Source of the DNA: Rhipicephalus microplus
Taxonomy: Eukaryota; Arthropoda; Arachnida; Ixodida; Ixodidae
Assembly (NCBI RefSeq): GCF_043290135.1
Contig: NC_134700.1
Location: 237,988,088 to 238,052,087 of the forward strand
Reading direction: 5' to 3'
Length of the DNA: 64,000 bases
Below the pieces are notes generated by a model that saw only the letters and a list, made by a program, of their open reading frames with translations, searched no databases and was not told where the DNA came from. Shown here piece after piece: positions 11,199 through 22,750 of the stretch (positions are counted from its first letter, which is position 1; each line of letters opens with the position of its first letter). A program made the position numbers and the translations under genes.

Positions 11199-12830
11199 AT
11201 GTCGTTCCGTGGCGCTGGATCGTCAGCTCTTTCGCAGATGCTAAAGGAAGGTTCTCGACACTACCAGGGCGTAGATGAGGCTCTCTTTCGAAGCATCGAG
11301 GCCTGCGTCGAACTTTCCCGAAGCCTCGCGTCGGCCTACGGACCAAATGGACTGAACAAAATGGTAATTAACCACCTGGAGAAGCTATCTGTGACCAGCG
11401 ACGCTGCGACAATTCTCAACCAACTCGAGGTGCAACACCCCGCCGCCAAGCTTCTCGTCATGGCGTCTCAGATGCAAGAAGCGGAGGTGGGTGATGGCAC
11501 TAACGCCGTAGTTTTGCTTGCCGGCGCGTTATTGGAAAATGCTGAGGAGCTCGTTCGAAGTGGTCTCACACCCGTGCAAGTAGCTGAAGGCTATCAGCTT
11601 GCCATGAAAAAGGCTCTTGATATGCTTCCTGAATTAAAAGTGGATGAAGTGCAGGACATGCGCAAGCCGGATCAAGCTCTCAAGGCAGTTCGCACAGCCA
11701 TGTCAAGCAAGCCTTTGGCCGGCGCAGAATTTTTGACAAAGCTGGTGGCCGAAGCATGCCAAGCAGTGCTGCCGGAATCCGGTGCGCTCAACGTGGATAA
11801 TGTGCGAGTCTGCAAGGTACTCGGCTCAGGCCTCGACCAGTCTCAGGTAGTCCTCGGTATGGTCTTCAAGCGCCAGGTCGAAGGAGACGTAACCAAAGCG
11901 CGTGACGCTAAGGTCGCCGTCTACGCGTGCGCCGTAGACACACTACAAACAGAAACAAAAGGCACAGTTCTGATTCAGTCGGCGCAGGAGCTGAAGAGCT
12001 TCTCGCGGGCCGAAGAGAATATGCTCGAGGCGCAAATCAAAGCCATCGCCGACGCTGGCGTCAAGGTGGTAGTCAGTGGTGGCAAGGTGGGCGACATGGC
12101 GCTCCACTACCTCAACAAGTACGGCCTGATGGCGGTGAGGCTGCAGTCCAAGTTCGACGTGCGCCGCGTCTGCCGCGTCGTTGGCGCCACTGCCCTCCCC
12201 AAGCTGGCCGCCCCGCGCCCCGAAGACCTCGGCCTGTGTGACTCGGTCTATCTGGATGAACTGGGTGACACGCCAGTGGTGGTGTTCCGCCAGGAGGGAC
12301 ACCAGACTCGAGTGGCCACTGTTCTGCTGCGTGGCTCTACTGATAGCCTGCTGGATGACGCTGAGCGTGCTGTGGATGATGGCGTGAATGCTTTCAAAGC
12401 TGCCACCAAGGACGGTCGCCTGGTACCCGGTGCAGGTGCCGTTGAGGCAGAGCTGGCCCGGCGCCTGGCCACTTGGGCAGACACCTTGCCCGGCCTTGAG
12501 CAGTATGCAGCGCACAAGTTTGCCCAGGCGCTCGAGTCTCTCATCAGGACGCTGGCGCAAAACTCTGGAGCTTCCAAACCCGAAGAGCTTGTTGCCCAGA
12601 TCCAGGCGGCCCACAACCAGGGTGATCCCAACGCTTGCCTTAAGGACGAAGGCCTCGGAGATGCTGTGAAGAGTGGCCTCCTCGACCTTCTGATTACGAA
12701 ACACTGGAGCCTCCAGTACGCAACCAACGCTGCTTCCACGGTTCTTCATGTGGATCAGATCATCATGGCCAAGCCAGCTGGAGGACCGAAGGGGAAGCCC
12801 GGTGGAGGGGACTTTGATGATGACAAGTAA
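11199..12830 (+). CDS. CCT8: T-complex protein 1 subunit theta (CCT8)
   Basis: CCT8 is the theta subunit of the eukaryotic cytosolic chaperonin TRiC/CCT, an ATP-driven double ring that folds actin, tubulin and other clients. The 543-residue frame is full length. Group II chaperonin landmarks are in order: AYGPNG (46-51), MVINHLEKL (55-63), SDAATIL (67-73), the nucleotide-binding GDGTN (98-102), a VVVSGGKVGDMALHYLNKYG apical segment, and VPGAGAVEAEL in the second half of the equatorial domain. The C-terminal tail KPAGGPKGKPGG ending in FDDDK is typical of theta. The start is the first ATG (context ACAATCATGT), and the family's conserved SQMLKEG follows within 20 residues. The whole CDS is one exon, whereas vertebrate CCT8 has many introns. 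GC-rich codon choice sets it apart from its AT-rich surroundings. No frameshift or stop is present, so it looks functional. Confidence 0.97.
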   Translation: MSFRGAGSSALSQMLKEGSRHYQGVDEALFRSIEACVELSRSLASAYGPNGLNKMVINHLEKLSVTSDAATILNQLEVQHPAAKLLVMASQMQEAEVGDGTNAVVLLAGALLENAEELVRSGLTPVQVAEGYQLAMKKALDMLPELKVDEVQDMRKPDQALKAVRTAMSSKPLAGAEFLTKLVAEACQAVLPESGALNVDNVRVCKVLGSGLDQSQVVLGMVFKRQVEGDVTKARDAKVAVYACAVDTLQTETKGTVLIQSAQELKSFSRAEENMLEAQIKAIADAGVKVVVSGGKVGDMALHYLNKYGLMAVRLQSKFDVRRVCRVVGATALPKLAAPRPEDLGLCDSVYLDELGDTPVVVFRQEGHQTRVATVLLRGSTDSLLDDAERAVDDGVNAFKAATKDGRLVPGAGAVEAELARRLATWADTLPGLEQYAAHKFAQALESLIRTLAQNSGASKPEELVAQIQAAHNQGDPNACLKDEGLGDAVKSGLLDLLITKHWSLQYATNAASTVLHVDQIIMAKPAGGPKGKPGGGDFDDDK

Positions 12831-12840
12831 TCAGCAACCA

Positions 12841-12846
12841 AATAAA
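12841..12846 (+). promoter_or_regulatory. CCT8 polyadenylation signal AATAAA
   Basis: AATAAA lies 10 bases after the CCT8 stop, followed by a T/G-rich stretch (TTTGTATGTTATAG), giving a very short 3' UTR. Confidence 0.65.
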
Positions 12847-12859
12847 GAGCTTTTCCTGC

Positions 12860-15450
12860 CTTTGTATGTTATAGCCTTTTATCTGCTTCACTGCCATTTC
12901 AGAGCTTGATCTGTCTTCATGCCAAGCCCTGTGACCAGTTGAAGCACCCAAAAGCTGTTTACTGACTTAAACAGATCATGAACCACTTTTACATCTAATC
13001 GCATAAGGATCTCGCTATCAGAATTAATTGCCACAGAAATTTCTTGGATCCATCTAGAACGAGCGCACTTGTAAGGGTTGGTTGTGAGAAAACGCATCTA
13101 GCGGATTCGTTTTCTCACAGCTTGAGGGGAGGTTCACGACCGCTTATGTAATTGACAAAAGGAAAAGCTTGTGAAGTTGAAAGCAAAACAGCAAATATGA
13201 TACCAAGAAGTCAATGGGAAGGCAACAATTTTTTACGGCAGTTCACTGTAAGCATTGTCGGCCATATGTTGGCAAACTAAATGTAGCTCGCTCAGGATCA
13301 CTTGGGAAATATCGCCCGAGGGCGCACTCGCCAAAATTTTCCTCAGCCAAACTCGCTCTGACTTGAGCTTGCCAAATATAACTGAGCTGAATTCACTCTA
13401 GACTCTCGCAAGGTATAAGTTCTTCGACCATGGTGTTGAACACAATATCTAGCACAATCGTGGCTCTCTGTGGTGCCTTTTGAAGTGGTACAAATATGAG
13501 TTTTCAGTGCTTGCAAGCCAATAAGAACATTTTTACTGAAAGACACGACTCGCGAAATGTTTTCATCAAGAGTTTCCCATAAAAAAGTGCTTGGGGGTGT
13601 TAAGACAATCCTTGTTAACTCGTGCTCCTGATCAATTCTGAGCTGGCGTATGAGCACTTGTCTGTTAAGTGAGTGAATAACTTTAACTTCCTTTAAAGAC
13701 AGGGTAGATGCCATAGGGGAGGGAGGGTCTGTGATCCAGTGCCAGCAGTGATCCATCGCGACTTAATGTGGTGTAACATCGGTCCACCAGATGTATGACT
13801 CTGCTACCTCCTCAGCCCACTGTGGGACTCTGTCCTGAAAGATGGGATTAAAGCTGTGCAGGGCGGTCCCCCACAGCTGCTCACAACTACTTAAAGTATG
13901 GTAAGTAGATGCAAGTATAAATGTGAGCTGACAGTAACGCTGAGGGTGAGTAGATAGGGCCATAGGTTGGCAAGAAATGTGGAGCTCACTCAGACTCAAT
14001 GCAGAAATATATTTTATGCTTTAGACTCACACAGTCCCGCCGAAAATTTGCTGAACCAGACTCGCTTAAACTCGAGAATCGCTAAAATGTTTTCACGACT
14101 GCACTTGCTCTGACTCAATGTCGCCAAAACATTACTCATACTCTCAGCTTAATGTAAACCTGTGTGAGTGCTCATGCGCGAGTTTGCCTACATATGCTGT
14201 TAACCCATCATTTTGAGGAAATTTGGCGGCGTAGAAAGTGTTCAGGATGATTTTACAATGTAGCTCCTGTTAAATTCTGTGATTGTACAACTAAGTTACC
14301 AATGTAAATAGCAAATTGGGCTAGTTTTTGTGCGCTGATCGTAATGGGTAATTTATCGATATTTTTGTTTGTATTTTGGTTTCCCTAGAAGTCAATGACA
14401 TATCGGCAGATTCTGTTTGGATAAAACTAAGGGATGTGCATCAATATATTAAGGTGCTTCCCTCCGACACCATTGAAACCCCATTTGCTACTTGTAGGTT
14501 GCATAGATTGAACTACAGACAGATAAATGCAGCAGGAACAGCAGTGATAGCGGCACACAGTCCAAAGTTATTTGATTTAGATAATTCAAAATACAAAAAA
14601 AGAAATGCCTACCCTCAGCTTGATTTTTGCTGGGTCACCACCTGACTACATTTCGCTTGCCCTGACTAGCCTTGTGATGTTGGAGGGCTCCCTCCATTGA
14701 AACGAGTTGGAAGTTCCTACGCAGCAGTAACTCGCACACCATTGTGGTTTGTCCTTTCCAACGTATTGTAGACATCATTGCCTAAGCAACAAACGTGGTG
14801 CCTGACTTGTCAGCACCTGAGCGGGTACTTCTGTTTAGAAGTAAGGTATTTTCTTCTGCTCTTTACAACGACATTCCATGTCGCTCCCTCTCATTCTGAA
14901 AAGGGAATCTGTGGAATTACCAGGGCGGTAGAGTACTGTCGACTTTTCAAAGGTTGTCCGGAGAGCAGCGTTATGAACTGCAAAAGTGCAGCGACATCAA
15001 TTCAATGAAGGGGATTGCTTGCATCTCTTCAACAATCAAGAGCCTACTTCACATGTGGAAATACGTAGCTCAGAGATGCACCGAAGCAAGAAGAAGGACA
15101 AGCCTTTAGTATGGACATGTGGCGAAAAATCCAGAGGCGAAATGATAGCCAGCGCCTCTCTCATGCATAGCAGTCAGTGATCTTTTTTGTTGCAGCGTCT
15201 GTTTGGAGTTCAGTGAAGAAGCAGATTAAAGAAAAGCGATGCACATTAGTTATCTCAGCTTTGATGCCACACCACGACCGCTTCAAACAATACATTTCAT
15301 CCTGTCATAGGCTTTCCCCATCTGCCGTAATTTCACCGTACTTCTGGTGAGTGCCCCTATGTGCTGATACGGTTGGCAGTGACATGGTGACTTTATTGCG
15401 TAAGTGAAATACTAAATCATTTGATACTGGTGCCTAAGCTTAAGCTAAAA
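12860..15450. other. Intergenic stretch with GAGTC-type repeats
   Basis: No gene is recognised. Segments at 13330-13400 and 13985-14180 reuse the ACTCGCTCTGACT / GACTCAATG vocabulary of the repeat at 1075-1200. The 89-codon frame at 14376-14645 follows a TTTCCCTAG acceptor-like site but matches nothing I know. Confidence 0.4.
13330..14180. repeat. Second GAGTC/GACTC repeat cluster
   Basis: The ends of this interval carry repeated ACTCGCTCTGACT, AACTCGAG, GACTCAATGTCGCC and CTCACTCAGACTC strings. They match the texture of the copy at 1075-1200 and suggest two further copies with unrelated sequence between them. Boundaries are approximate. Confidence 0.35.
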
Positions 15451-15451
15451 G

Positions 15452-15784
15452 TATCGTCATCCATCAGTCTACACGAATCACAAAAAATAGCTGCTTCAAA
15501 AGTGTTGGAGGGTCCCCTAAAGGATGTTTTTTTAAATAAATGTATATAAGGAGAGGTTGGTGCCAATTCAAGGCGCCGGCTACTCCTCTTGTCTTGCACA
15601 AAAGGCGACATCACATATTTCGACTTTTGTGCAAGGGAAACGAGTAGCCGGCACTAGGCATATGCACCGACCTCTCCTTATATACATTTATTAAAGAGGA
15701 AAAAAGAAACATCCTCAAGGGCACCCTCCAGCACTTTTGAAGCACCTATTTTTTGTGAATAGTGTAGACTGAAGGATGAGGATT
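15452..15784. mobile_element. Foldback (long inverted-repeat) element, MITE-like
   Basis: Two arms of about 150 bases are imperfect reverse complements. The left arm starts near CATCCATCAGTCTACAC (15458), and the right arm ends near GTGTAGACTGAAGGATGAG (15780). The arms share the TGTATATAAGGAGAGGT and GAGTAGCCGGC blocks and close on a perfect 12-bp core, CTTGCACAAAAG (15593-15604) with CTTTTGTGCAAG (15624-15635), around a 19-base loop. It codes for nothing. I could not identify a target-site duplication. It resembles a non-autonomous foldback or MITE insertion. Confidence 0.75.
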
Positions 15785-18518
15785 TTTTTTAAGATGTTAC
15801 TTTGATTAACAGTTATGGGGTTTGCAGTGTTGCCTGGAACACTTACTAGAGCCACAGAAACTTTATCATTTAGTGATGATAAAAGATAAGATTTCTGTAT
15901 ATATGAAACTTAAACACCATAGTGACAACTTCGCAGTAATAGCAGAACTTGTTTACTCGAAAGCACATGCTCCTCACTCGCCCCCAAAAAAGTCTGTAGC
16001 TATGGTCAATGAGAGCCGTCTTTGATAGTGAAGGACTGCTTCCGCAACAAGCGGAGGCTTCAAATATAAGCCATGTATAAGAATAAAGGAGTCGTTTGCA
16101 GACAAAATATTTCATAGCTTTAGGGCTTTGCAAGGTTGTCATAAGCTCATTAACATTCGTTGTGAATGCATGTTCCATATGCAAGTTATCCTATTCTCCC
16201 TAAGGCTTGAAGGAGCCCTCTGCTGCCTTGGAGTAATAATAGAAAACATTTCATAGACAATGTAGGTGAGTTCTGTTGTGACATTTGTTGAGCTCACCGA
16301 ACGGAGCCAAGGAGATCAAATATAATAAAAATTCTAGATTTAACTAAAATATGTCAGGCATTTACAGTTGAAGGCATCAGTGGGAATTTCATTTCTGCAT
16401 TGGAGTTAATATAGTGTCATTTCGAAACCATTTCCTCACAGTGCTTTATTCAGTTCGTTTATTATTCGAGGAAGGTAGGAACCATTGGCGTCGTGCCTCC
16501 ATGCTGCAAAGAATCAAGCCTCCCTGCAAATGCAATCATCCTCTCAATTTGAACGTGCTAGTAGTGTTAACGTTGCTCCCTGCATTCTTATAGACTTCAC
16601 AAGATGTTTCAGGAAGAAACTTGGCAACAAATGTCCACGGTGAGATTCCAACCTGACAAACACTTGAAGATATAAACTACCGTGTGCATAGCATTCGGAA
16701 GATACCATCTGGCCACTGATTCTAAACGAACACACAAATTGGTCGCAGGAGGCGTGACACTCTGGACTAGACTTGACTACCCTTGACTAGGTTTAGCGCG
16801 TTGCAATAGCCAGTGAGGTCCTAGAGGAGGAGCTCCTCCCACTGTGAGCAGGGAGCCTTTTTTCTCTAAAGATTGCTTCCCTCTGTCTCTTTCTAATATT
16901 GGAGGGGGCACATTAGGAGCCTCGCCTCTCTGTAATAGTACATGTCGAAAGGTACTTCAGCTTGTCAATATTTATTAAGTGTGAATGAAAGTAAGGCTTC
17001 TTACATTTAATTTTGTAGAACCACCCTACCAACAGGCTGGAGAAGCGAAACATTGCTTTCCATTACTTGTGGCCACATATTGGTTAAATGCACACTTGAA
17101 CACGATGGCCAGAGTTTCATCACTTGGTGAGTATAAAATGTGATCTACTGCATTGCATCTATCAAACAGACCTTGATAATGCTGGTGACTAGTGGTGTGT
17201 GGATTATGAGTTTTAGAATTAAATATAATATGAATCAAAGAGTGATGACGAGGAATAGAATGCAAACACAAATCGTATACTGTTCGAATAGTTCTCGAAT
17301 AGTAAGGCATTCACATTCAAAAGAGCCCTAGACTGGCAAGGTAATTATTTTCCAAACAACCCAGAAACTTAATGTTATATTATTTGAAATGAAAGCTTTA
17401 ATAAAAGAGTATTAATTATAACTTCTAACGAGACGAAAAATAACACAATTATTAAAAATGAGGCAACTTTGTACACAATTGAAACTAGAGTGTCTTAAAA
17501 TATTTTTGTGGCGGCAGGCTGAAATGTAGCAGTGAAGACAGTATTCAAGCTGCTACTTAGTCAAGAGCTTTTGAATAAAACTCATACATGAATAATGAGC
17601 AGTTTTCATGAGTTTACATCATTATGTTTGCAATGGAAAAGATTGCAGATTGATGACAGAGTAGTTTCGGTGACACTAGAGTCAAAAATGCCTTCATCCT
17701 GAAATTATAATGCGTCAATGGTCCCATAAATACATGAGGTAATTTCTGGCCAATTCGATATATAAATCAAGAATTATTACTTCTCGCTTTTCTAATGTCT
17801 TCCTTCTAGCGTTTCTTGTAATTACTGATTAGTAAAAAAATATCAAGTATCTTGAACATGCACTATTCAATTTCATACTGAATCGATTGTCACGCTGTTC
17901 GAGTCATTACTTGAAATTTTTCAGCATTCGCACACTGCTCAGGTGCTTGTCACAGCAATATTATTGCTGTTCTATACTGAATATGATGGTGACAATCTAG
18001 CACCTTTTTTGAATAGGCTGTAGGAAAGGAAGCCGTTATCGTCCAAGTTAATGCTAATAGTGTGTCATTATCAAATATTAATATGCACATGACTTGGAAA
18101 GTCGCACTAGGTTACTGTGGATGTTGCACGCAGTGTGGGTTGGAGTAGTTTCGCACTTGCGTTTGACTTGCTCAGGGATTTGTTGCCTTGTGTGCCCATG
18201 TTGTGAAAATAGGTAGGGAAAATATTAAAATAATGTGGCACTAATTATGTTTACATTTATCTTGATCATTGGGGCGTTATCCACGAATAGTAAATTGGTT
18301 TCGAGTTGCAGCTTGCAAATACAACACTGACAACAAACCCTCCCAGCTGCCAGAATGCTGCACAGTACAAATGGTAGTATAAAGGTTTTCTGTATCAGTA
18401 CAATGGTAGCATATAGGTGTTCTGTGACAGTACTCCCTAGTATTGAAGCCTGAATTGGGACCAGAAAAATTTGTTTCCTTTAAAGCGAGTTCCATTTACG
18501 TGGAGTTAAAAAGTACTT
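15785..18518. other. AT-rich intergenic stretch, nothing recognised
   Basis: No conserved frame, tRNA-like segment or clear repeat was found. Short frames (for example 17026-17310 on the minus strand) lack domains. Confidence 0.4.
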
Positions 18519-18690
18519 TTGTATCTCAGTTGGTAGAGCATCCTATTAGAATATGGGAGGTATAGCCCCTGCCAGCTGCAAGTTATCTTTTTGTCCAGTT
18601 TATTTTCATCATAATTTATGTCATGATTACTACAGATAACATCTCTTACATTTACCTTGGCTTTTTTTGTCCTAATTAATGTCATGCCTA
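18519..18690 (+). repeat. Old tRNA-derived SINE
   Basis: GTATCTCAGTTGGTAGAGCATC is an almost perfect tRNA A-box/D-arm. The B-box region (GGTATAGCCCCTGCC) is eroded. The tail reads CAAGTTATCTTTTTGTCCAG, close to the tail of the tRNA-headed repeat at 19653-19770 (CAAGTTGTCTTTTCACCCAC), so the two are related families. Confidence 0.55.
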
Positions 18691-18739
18691 ACAAAAAAAG
18701 AACTAGCCCTTAAGATTCCCCGTTTGACGCTCATATATC

Positions 18740-19147
18740 GCATCATTGCCAGCAGGTTGTAGCCCACTGGAAGACAGAGGCCTCCCTAAATAATCTCCTG
18801 TTTGCCCTATTTTGTGCAAACTGCTAATTGCATTTTATCCTGGAGGGAAGTCTCTCCATCTAACTCTCTACCTTCCTCGACTGTGTCTTCTATTCCTGTG
18901 TCTCCTCTTACTGTCCACTATTTGTCTGTTCTACGTATTACATGGCCAACCTAAGCCCATTTCTTTTGCTTGATGTCAACAAATATATATTCTACTCGGG
19001 CCCTGTTCCGTGGCCCATTATGCCATCCTCCAATCTCTCGCCTATTATTTCACGTTCCACTGCAAGCAGCATGGTCAAACATTTTCTGTAGCTGTTTTAA
19101 TTTGTTATCCATCTTTCAGCGCCATATGTTAGAAGTGGCAGTGGACA
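18740..19147 (-). pseudogene. LINE reverse-transcriptase 3' remnant
   Basis: On the minus strand, near its start, the sequence reads LTYGAERWITN, then after frameshifts KKWAWAGHVIRRTDNRW-like and DGETSLQDKM-like pieces. It ends with a GGCCTCTGTCTTCCAGTGGG segment followed by TGCTGGCAATGATG. These are the C-terminal landmarks of non-LTR reverse transcriptases (the L-x-Y-G-x-E-x-W motif and the W-A-G-H-V-x-R motif) and their typical 3' end. Several stops and frame changes show it is dead. The upstream part is missing and the remnant abuts the CA array. The assignment is from recalled motifs. Confidence 0.55.
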
Positions 19148-19150
19148 GTG

Positions 19151-19361
<211 letters not shown>

Positions 19362-19830
19362 TGTCTGTTAGATCTCATTAATATTGTGGAAAACATGAAA
19401 AACGAGCCCTTAATTATACACTTGTTTCCCTTATTCATTAACGAGGGTCTCGTACTGGCAGACTTGGTGCCTCTAGGTTGTATACGGCAGACTATTGGTC
19501 AGCTGCCAGTTAGTAATAAGTTCACGTGCTACGTGACGCCAAACAGGCTCATAAAAAGTGTACCACACTCGCCGGCATGGCTACTAGTGGCGCTGACTGA
19601 CACTCCCACGTTTAAATTGACATAGATACCCAATAAAGTGGCTGGGGGGATGGCTGTCATGGTAGCTCAGTGGTAGACATCGAACGCGTTATTCGAAGGT
19701 CGCAGGTTCGGATCCTGCCCACGGCAAGTTGTCTTTTCACCCACTTTTCTTCTCAATTACATTACAATTGGCTTAATAACTTCCCCTATACCTTCCTTGG
19801 CATTATTGTCTGTCAGATCTCATTTAATGG
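19362..19830 (+). repeat. tRNA-headed repeat unit, copy 1
   Basis: The unit is bounded by near-identical direct repeats, TTGTCTGTTAGATCTCATT at the left and TTGTCTGTCAGATCTCATT at the right. Inside is a segment shared with the copies at 31064-31490 and 40180-40612 (minus strand): GGCAGACTTGGTGCCTCTAGG, then CAGGCTCATAAA, then a tRNA-like segment at 19653-19726. The tRNA-like part has an A box (GGTAGCTCAGTGGTAGAC) and a B box (GGTTCGGATCC). Bounding by its own terminal motif suggests the unit was once tandem or dimeric. Confidence 0.65.
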
Positions 19831-22700
19831 AAGCAAATGTGTACAATGGGCAAGGAACCTGCTACGCGACATGCCTTGTGAAGAAGCAGCCGTGAGTGAT
19901 ATACGTGTTATGAGGTACCACTACATATATGTATAAAATACTGCTGTTTACTAATTAACTGAGTTTATTTGTTTACTTTGGAAAATTTCATGCATTGATT
20001 ATGCATTGATATCTGGTGATGTTACTTGTTTTTCCAGACTGCCGTGCAATGACAGGATGACTACCCCCGAGTGTCCACTCTGCAAGCACATTGAAACATC
20101 TGAATGTCCACTACAACAGGTCATCTCTAACCTCACACATGTAATGCTGTATTTGTGAATGTTTTACCGCGCATATCGTGGAGAGGTGCTTTAGATTGGC
20201 TACAAGCATTGCCTGCCTACTGTGGCATGAAATCTACACTTCAATAATGTTGAAACTGTAACACTATTAGTTAGATTGTGTGACGCTGCTGAGCTCAACA
20301 ACACACTGTTTGATCCCAGCCACTGTAGCCATATTTCGATGGGGGTGAACTGCTAAGACGCTTGTGTGCTTAAGGGTTTGTTCGATTCGCCTGCACCACA
20401 TGATCCATTTTACAAAGTGCTGCACCTCGCCATTCGTTTCAGTGGCGCAGCAATGGCATCTTCTAAATCTTGCCATTCATTTCAAAAAGCGCAGGAGAGG
20501 TATAGCACCAAAACTATTTCATGACTTTCCGGTACCTTCTGCTCTGACGGCGCTGGTTTGGTGCAGCTGCTCGCACAGCTTAACAAACAACATAGCATTA
20601 GACGTAGGTGCTGTACCCACCCCTATAAATGCGGCGTGTTTTGCCAAGATGTTTGCACCTCATTAAATTAAGCAAACAAAAACAAGGATTCCACCTTGTC
20701 AGCACCTTGTCATTCACTTGTGATGCCGCACCGCTGAACTCCTGCCGCACAAGTTCTGAACTTCTCGTGCACAGCTGTGAACCAGTTCGGATTGGTGCAG
20801 GTGAACTAAACTGACCCTTAAAAGATGGAAGCTGGAAAATATAAAAAATATGTTAACATAAGGGGTCAAAGCAAATGTTTCGACAAGCAGTCTTGTCTCC
20901 TGTGAGCCTACAATGTCATTTGTTTGAACCCCTGGAAGCCAGAATCAACCTAATTTGCTCACTACTGTAGGACTCAGGATTACTTCATAGTTGGCATGTG
21001 AATTGTCGGAAATTATTATTTGCACTACATAATGAACACACCCACAGTGATGGGCATTAACAGGCTTTCCGACATTTAGTTGTGCCTTGTGACAGTTTAC
21101 CAACAACACCCAGAACTGTTTTGTCTTAATTAACTGTGTTTAGCTCATACAAGTTTACAAAAAGATGCACCAAAGCTCCAAAGAGATGCACCAAAGACTA
21201 CACTCAATTGCTTTAGCTTTGCACATATGTTCAATGGGCTCTTAAAATAATAAATCATAAAGGTGATGAGCAGTTGCAGCACAGCTTCCTCAAAGACGTG
21301 AATACTGTCATGAGGAGCAAGATTGTGTTCATCGCATGTGGTACTGTTTTTTTTTTTGGCAGAAAAACGTTCCAGATTTCTTTGTGCACATCTGCTTCTG
21401 TTTAAATTAAGTTGTCATAACTATAGTGTCTACCATTATGAAGTGAAATTCTGTGCACTACGGTCATGAAAAAAAATCTAGAAAATCGCACAGGTAGTTG
21501 AAACATACATGATCTTCACTTATCTACAGCCACACTGCAAGATAGTACGTATTTCAAGTCCTAACCTCTAAAAGTAGCAAGGAGAAAAGGACTTCATTTT
21601 CAACCACAAGTATACTGAAAAAGTAAACACAATAACAAGTGTGTAATAAATGTGACCTTTATTGATCCAGTATTCGGACAGATTCACATCACACACCACC
21701 AATTGATTTCAGGAGTGCTTGCTTGTAAGAGAGCACTGAAGTTCTATGGATATGTCTATGCAAAAAAAGAGATTGTGCTCAGGCCTGAGCATATAGTGTG
21801 ATGTAAGAGTACCAACGAAGATGTACAGATAACAAAATTGTACAATGCATACCTGAAGCTTATTTTCTTAGAATTGGCACTTTTTGATCTGTAAGCACAC
21901 ACCTCATAAGTGTCCCTTTAGCATACATGTTCGCTGCATACTCAGCAGACTGGTCATTACCTGCGACGAGAAATTCTTGCTGGGGTAACTTTGTAACTTA
22001 ACTCTAACAATAAATGTAGCAAGCCTGAAATATTTTTAGGCCCATCCCCTAAATATATAATACCTATGATATGGGCTCACGGCTGAGTATTAAAACTAGT
22101 GCCTACGCTCTCGACACGACGCGACATTGCAGAATTGTGAAGTACTCAATGTAGCATTGCAGAGCGAGAAAGATTCTGAGATGCACGCATCCGCAATTGC
22201 TTATTTAACAAATTTAGCAAAACTAAATTGCTCTAACTGCGTGAGCTATCTATCGGCAATGTACAAGTTTCCTTTCCGATTCCACATCATCCATCCACTT
22301 AAAGATCAACATTACGGGGCAAGCGCCGCATCTGACGGCAGAATCGGACCCTTGTCCTGAAGCCACGCTATTAAACTGAAGCGCCGCAACACAATGAGAG
22401 CGACGTTCATTCAGCGATTTCGATGTTCAGTTATATGCATATGCTTGTTAGCTTTCAAGAGCCTTAACACATGGGTTGAAAGCTTTCGATATGTATGAGT
22501 GACTTGTTTTGTTCGGACCCGACCGTATACATTGATTGTACCGGCTTGGACATTCACAATAAACGATGCCAACCTTACTTGATTGACGTTGTTTTTGCCA
22601 GTCGAGGCCAGCTAGGTACCCTAGAGATAATTACAGACGCGAAACGCGATTGGGCAATGAAAAAAAAACAGAGGAAGCGAGCAGCGCGAACTAACCGCGG
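19831..22700. other. Intergenic stretch, nothing recognised
   Basis: AT-rich sequence without conserved frames or clear repeats. The frames at 20364-20666, 22127-22360 and 22495-22722 have no recognisable domain. Confidence 0.4.
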
Positions 22701-22710
22701 ACCCCCCACC

Positions 22711-22750
22711 CAACGTTACTAGACTATTCTAGACTATTATAGTAACGTTG
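22711..22750. repeat. 11-bp inverted repeat with internal direct repeat
   Basis: CAACGTTACTA (22711-22721) is the exact reverse complement of TAGTAACGTTG (22740-22750). The spacer contains two copies of TAGACTATT. It could form a small hairpin; function is unknown. Confidence 0.6.

Noticed and set aside
11943..12749. 268-codon open frame antisense to CCT8 and other frames inside CCT8
   Set aside because: GC-rich third positions of CCT8 keep antisense frames open. No domain; the sense frame is a certain chaperonin.
14376..14645. 89-codon frame following a TTTCCCTAG acceptor-like site
   Set aside because: No recognisable protein, no partner exon, AT-rich codons; could not be supported.
19653..19726. 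tRNA-like sequences here, at 31109, 40222, 60078 and in each Ruka head
   Set aside because: They carry A and B boxes but are embedded in dispersed repeats and have poor acceptor stems or atypical anticodon loops, so they are SINE promoters and not tRNA genes.
22495..22722. 75-codon frame with a basic end
   Set aside because: No domain and no splice or promoter context; it ends at the small inverted repeat.
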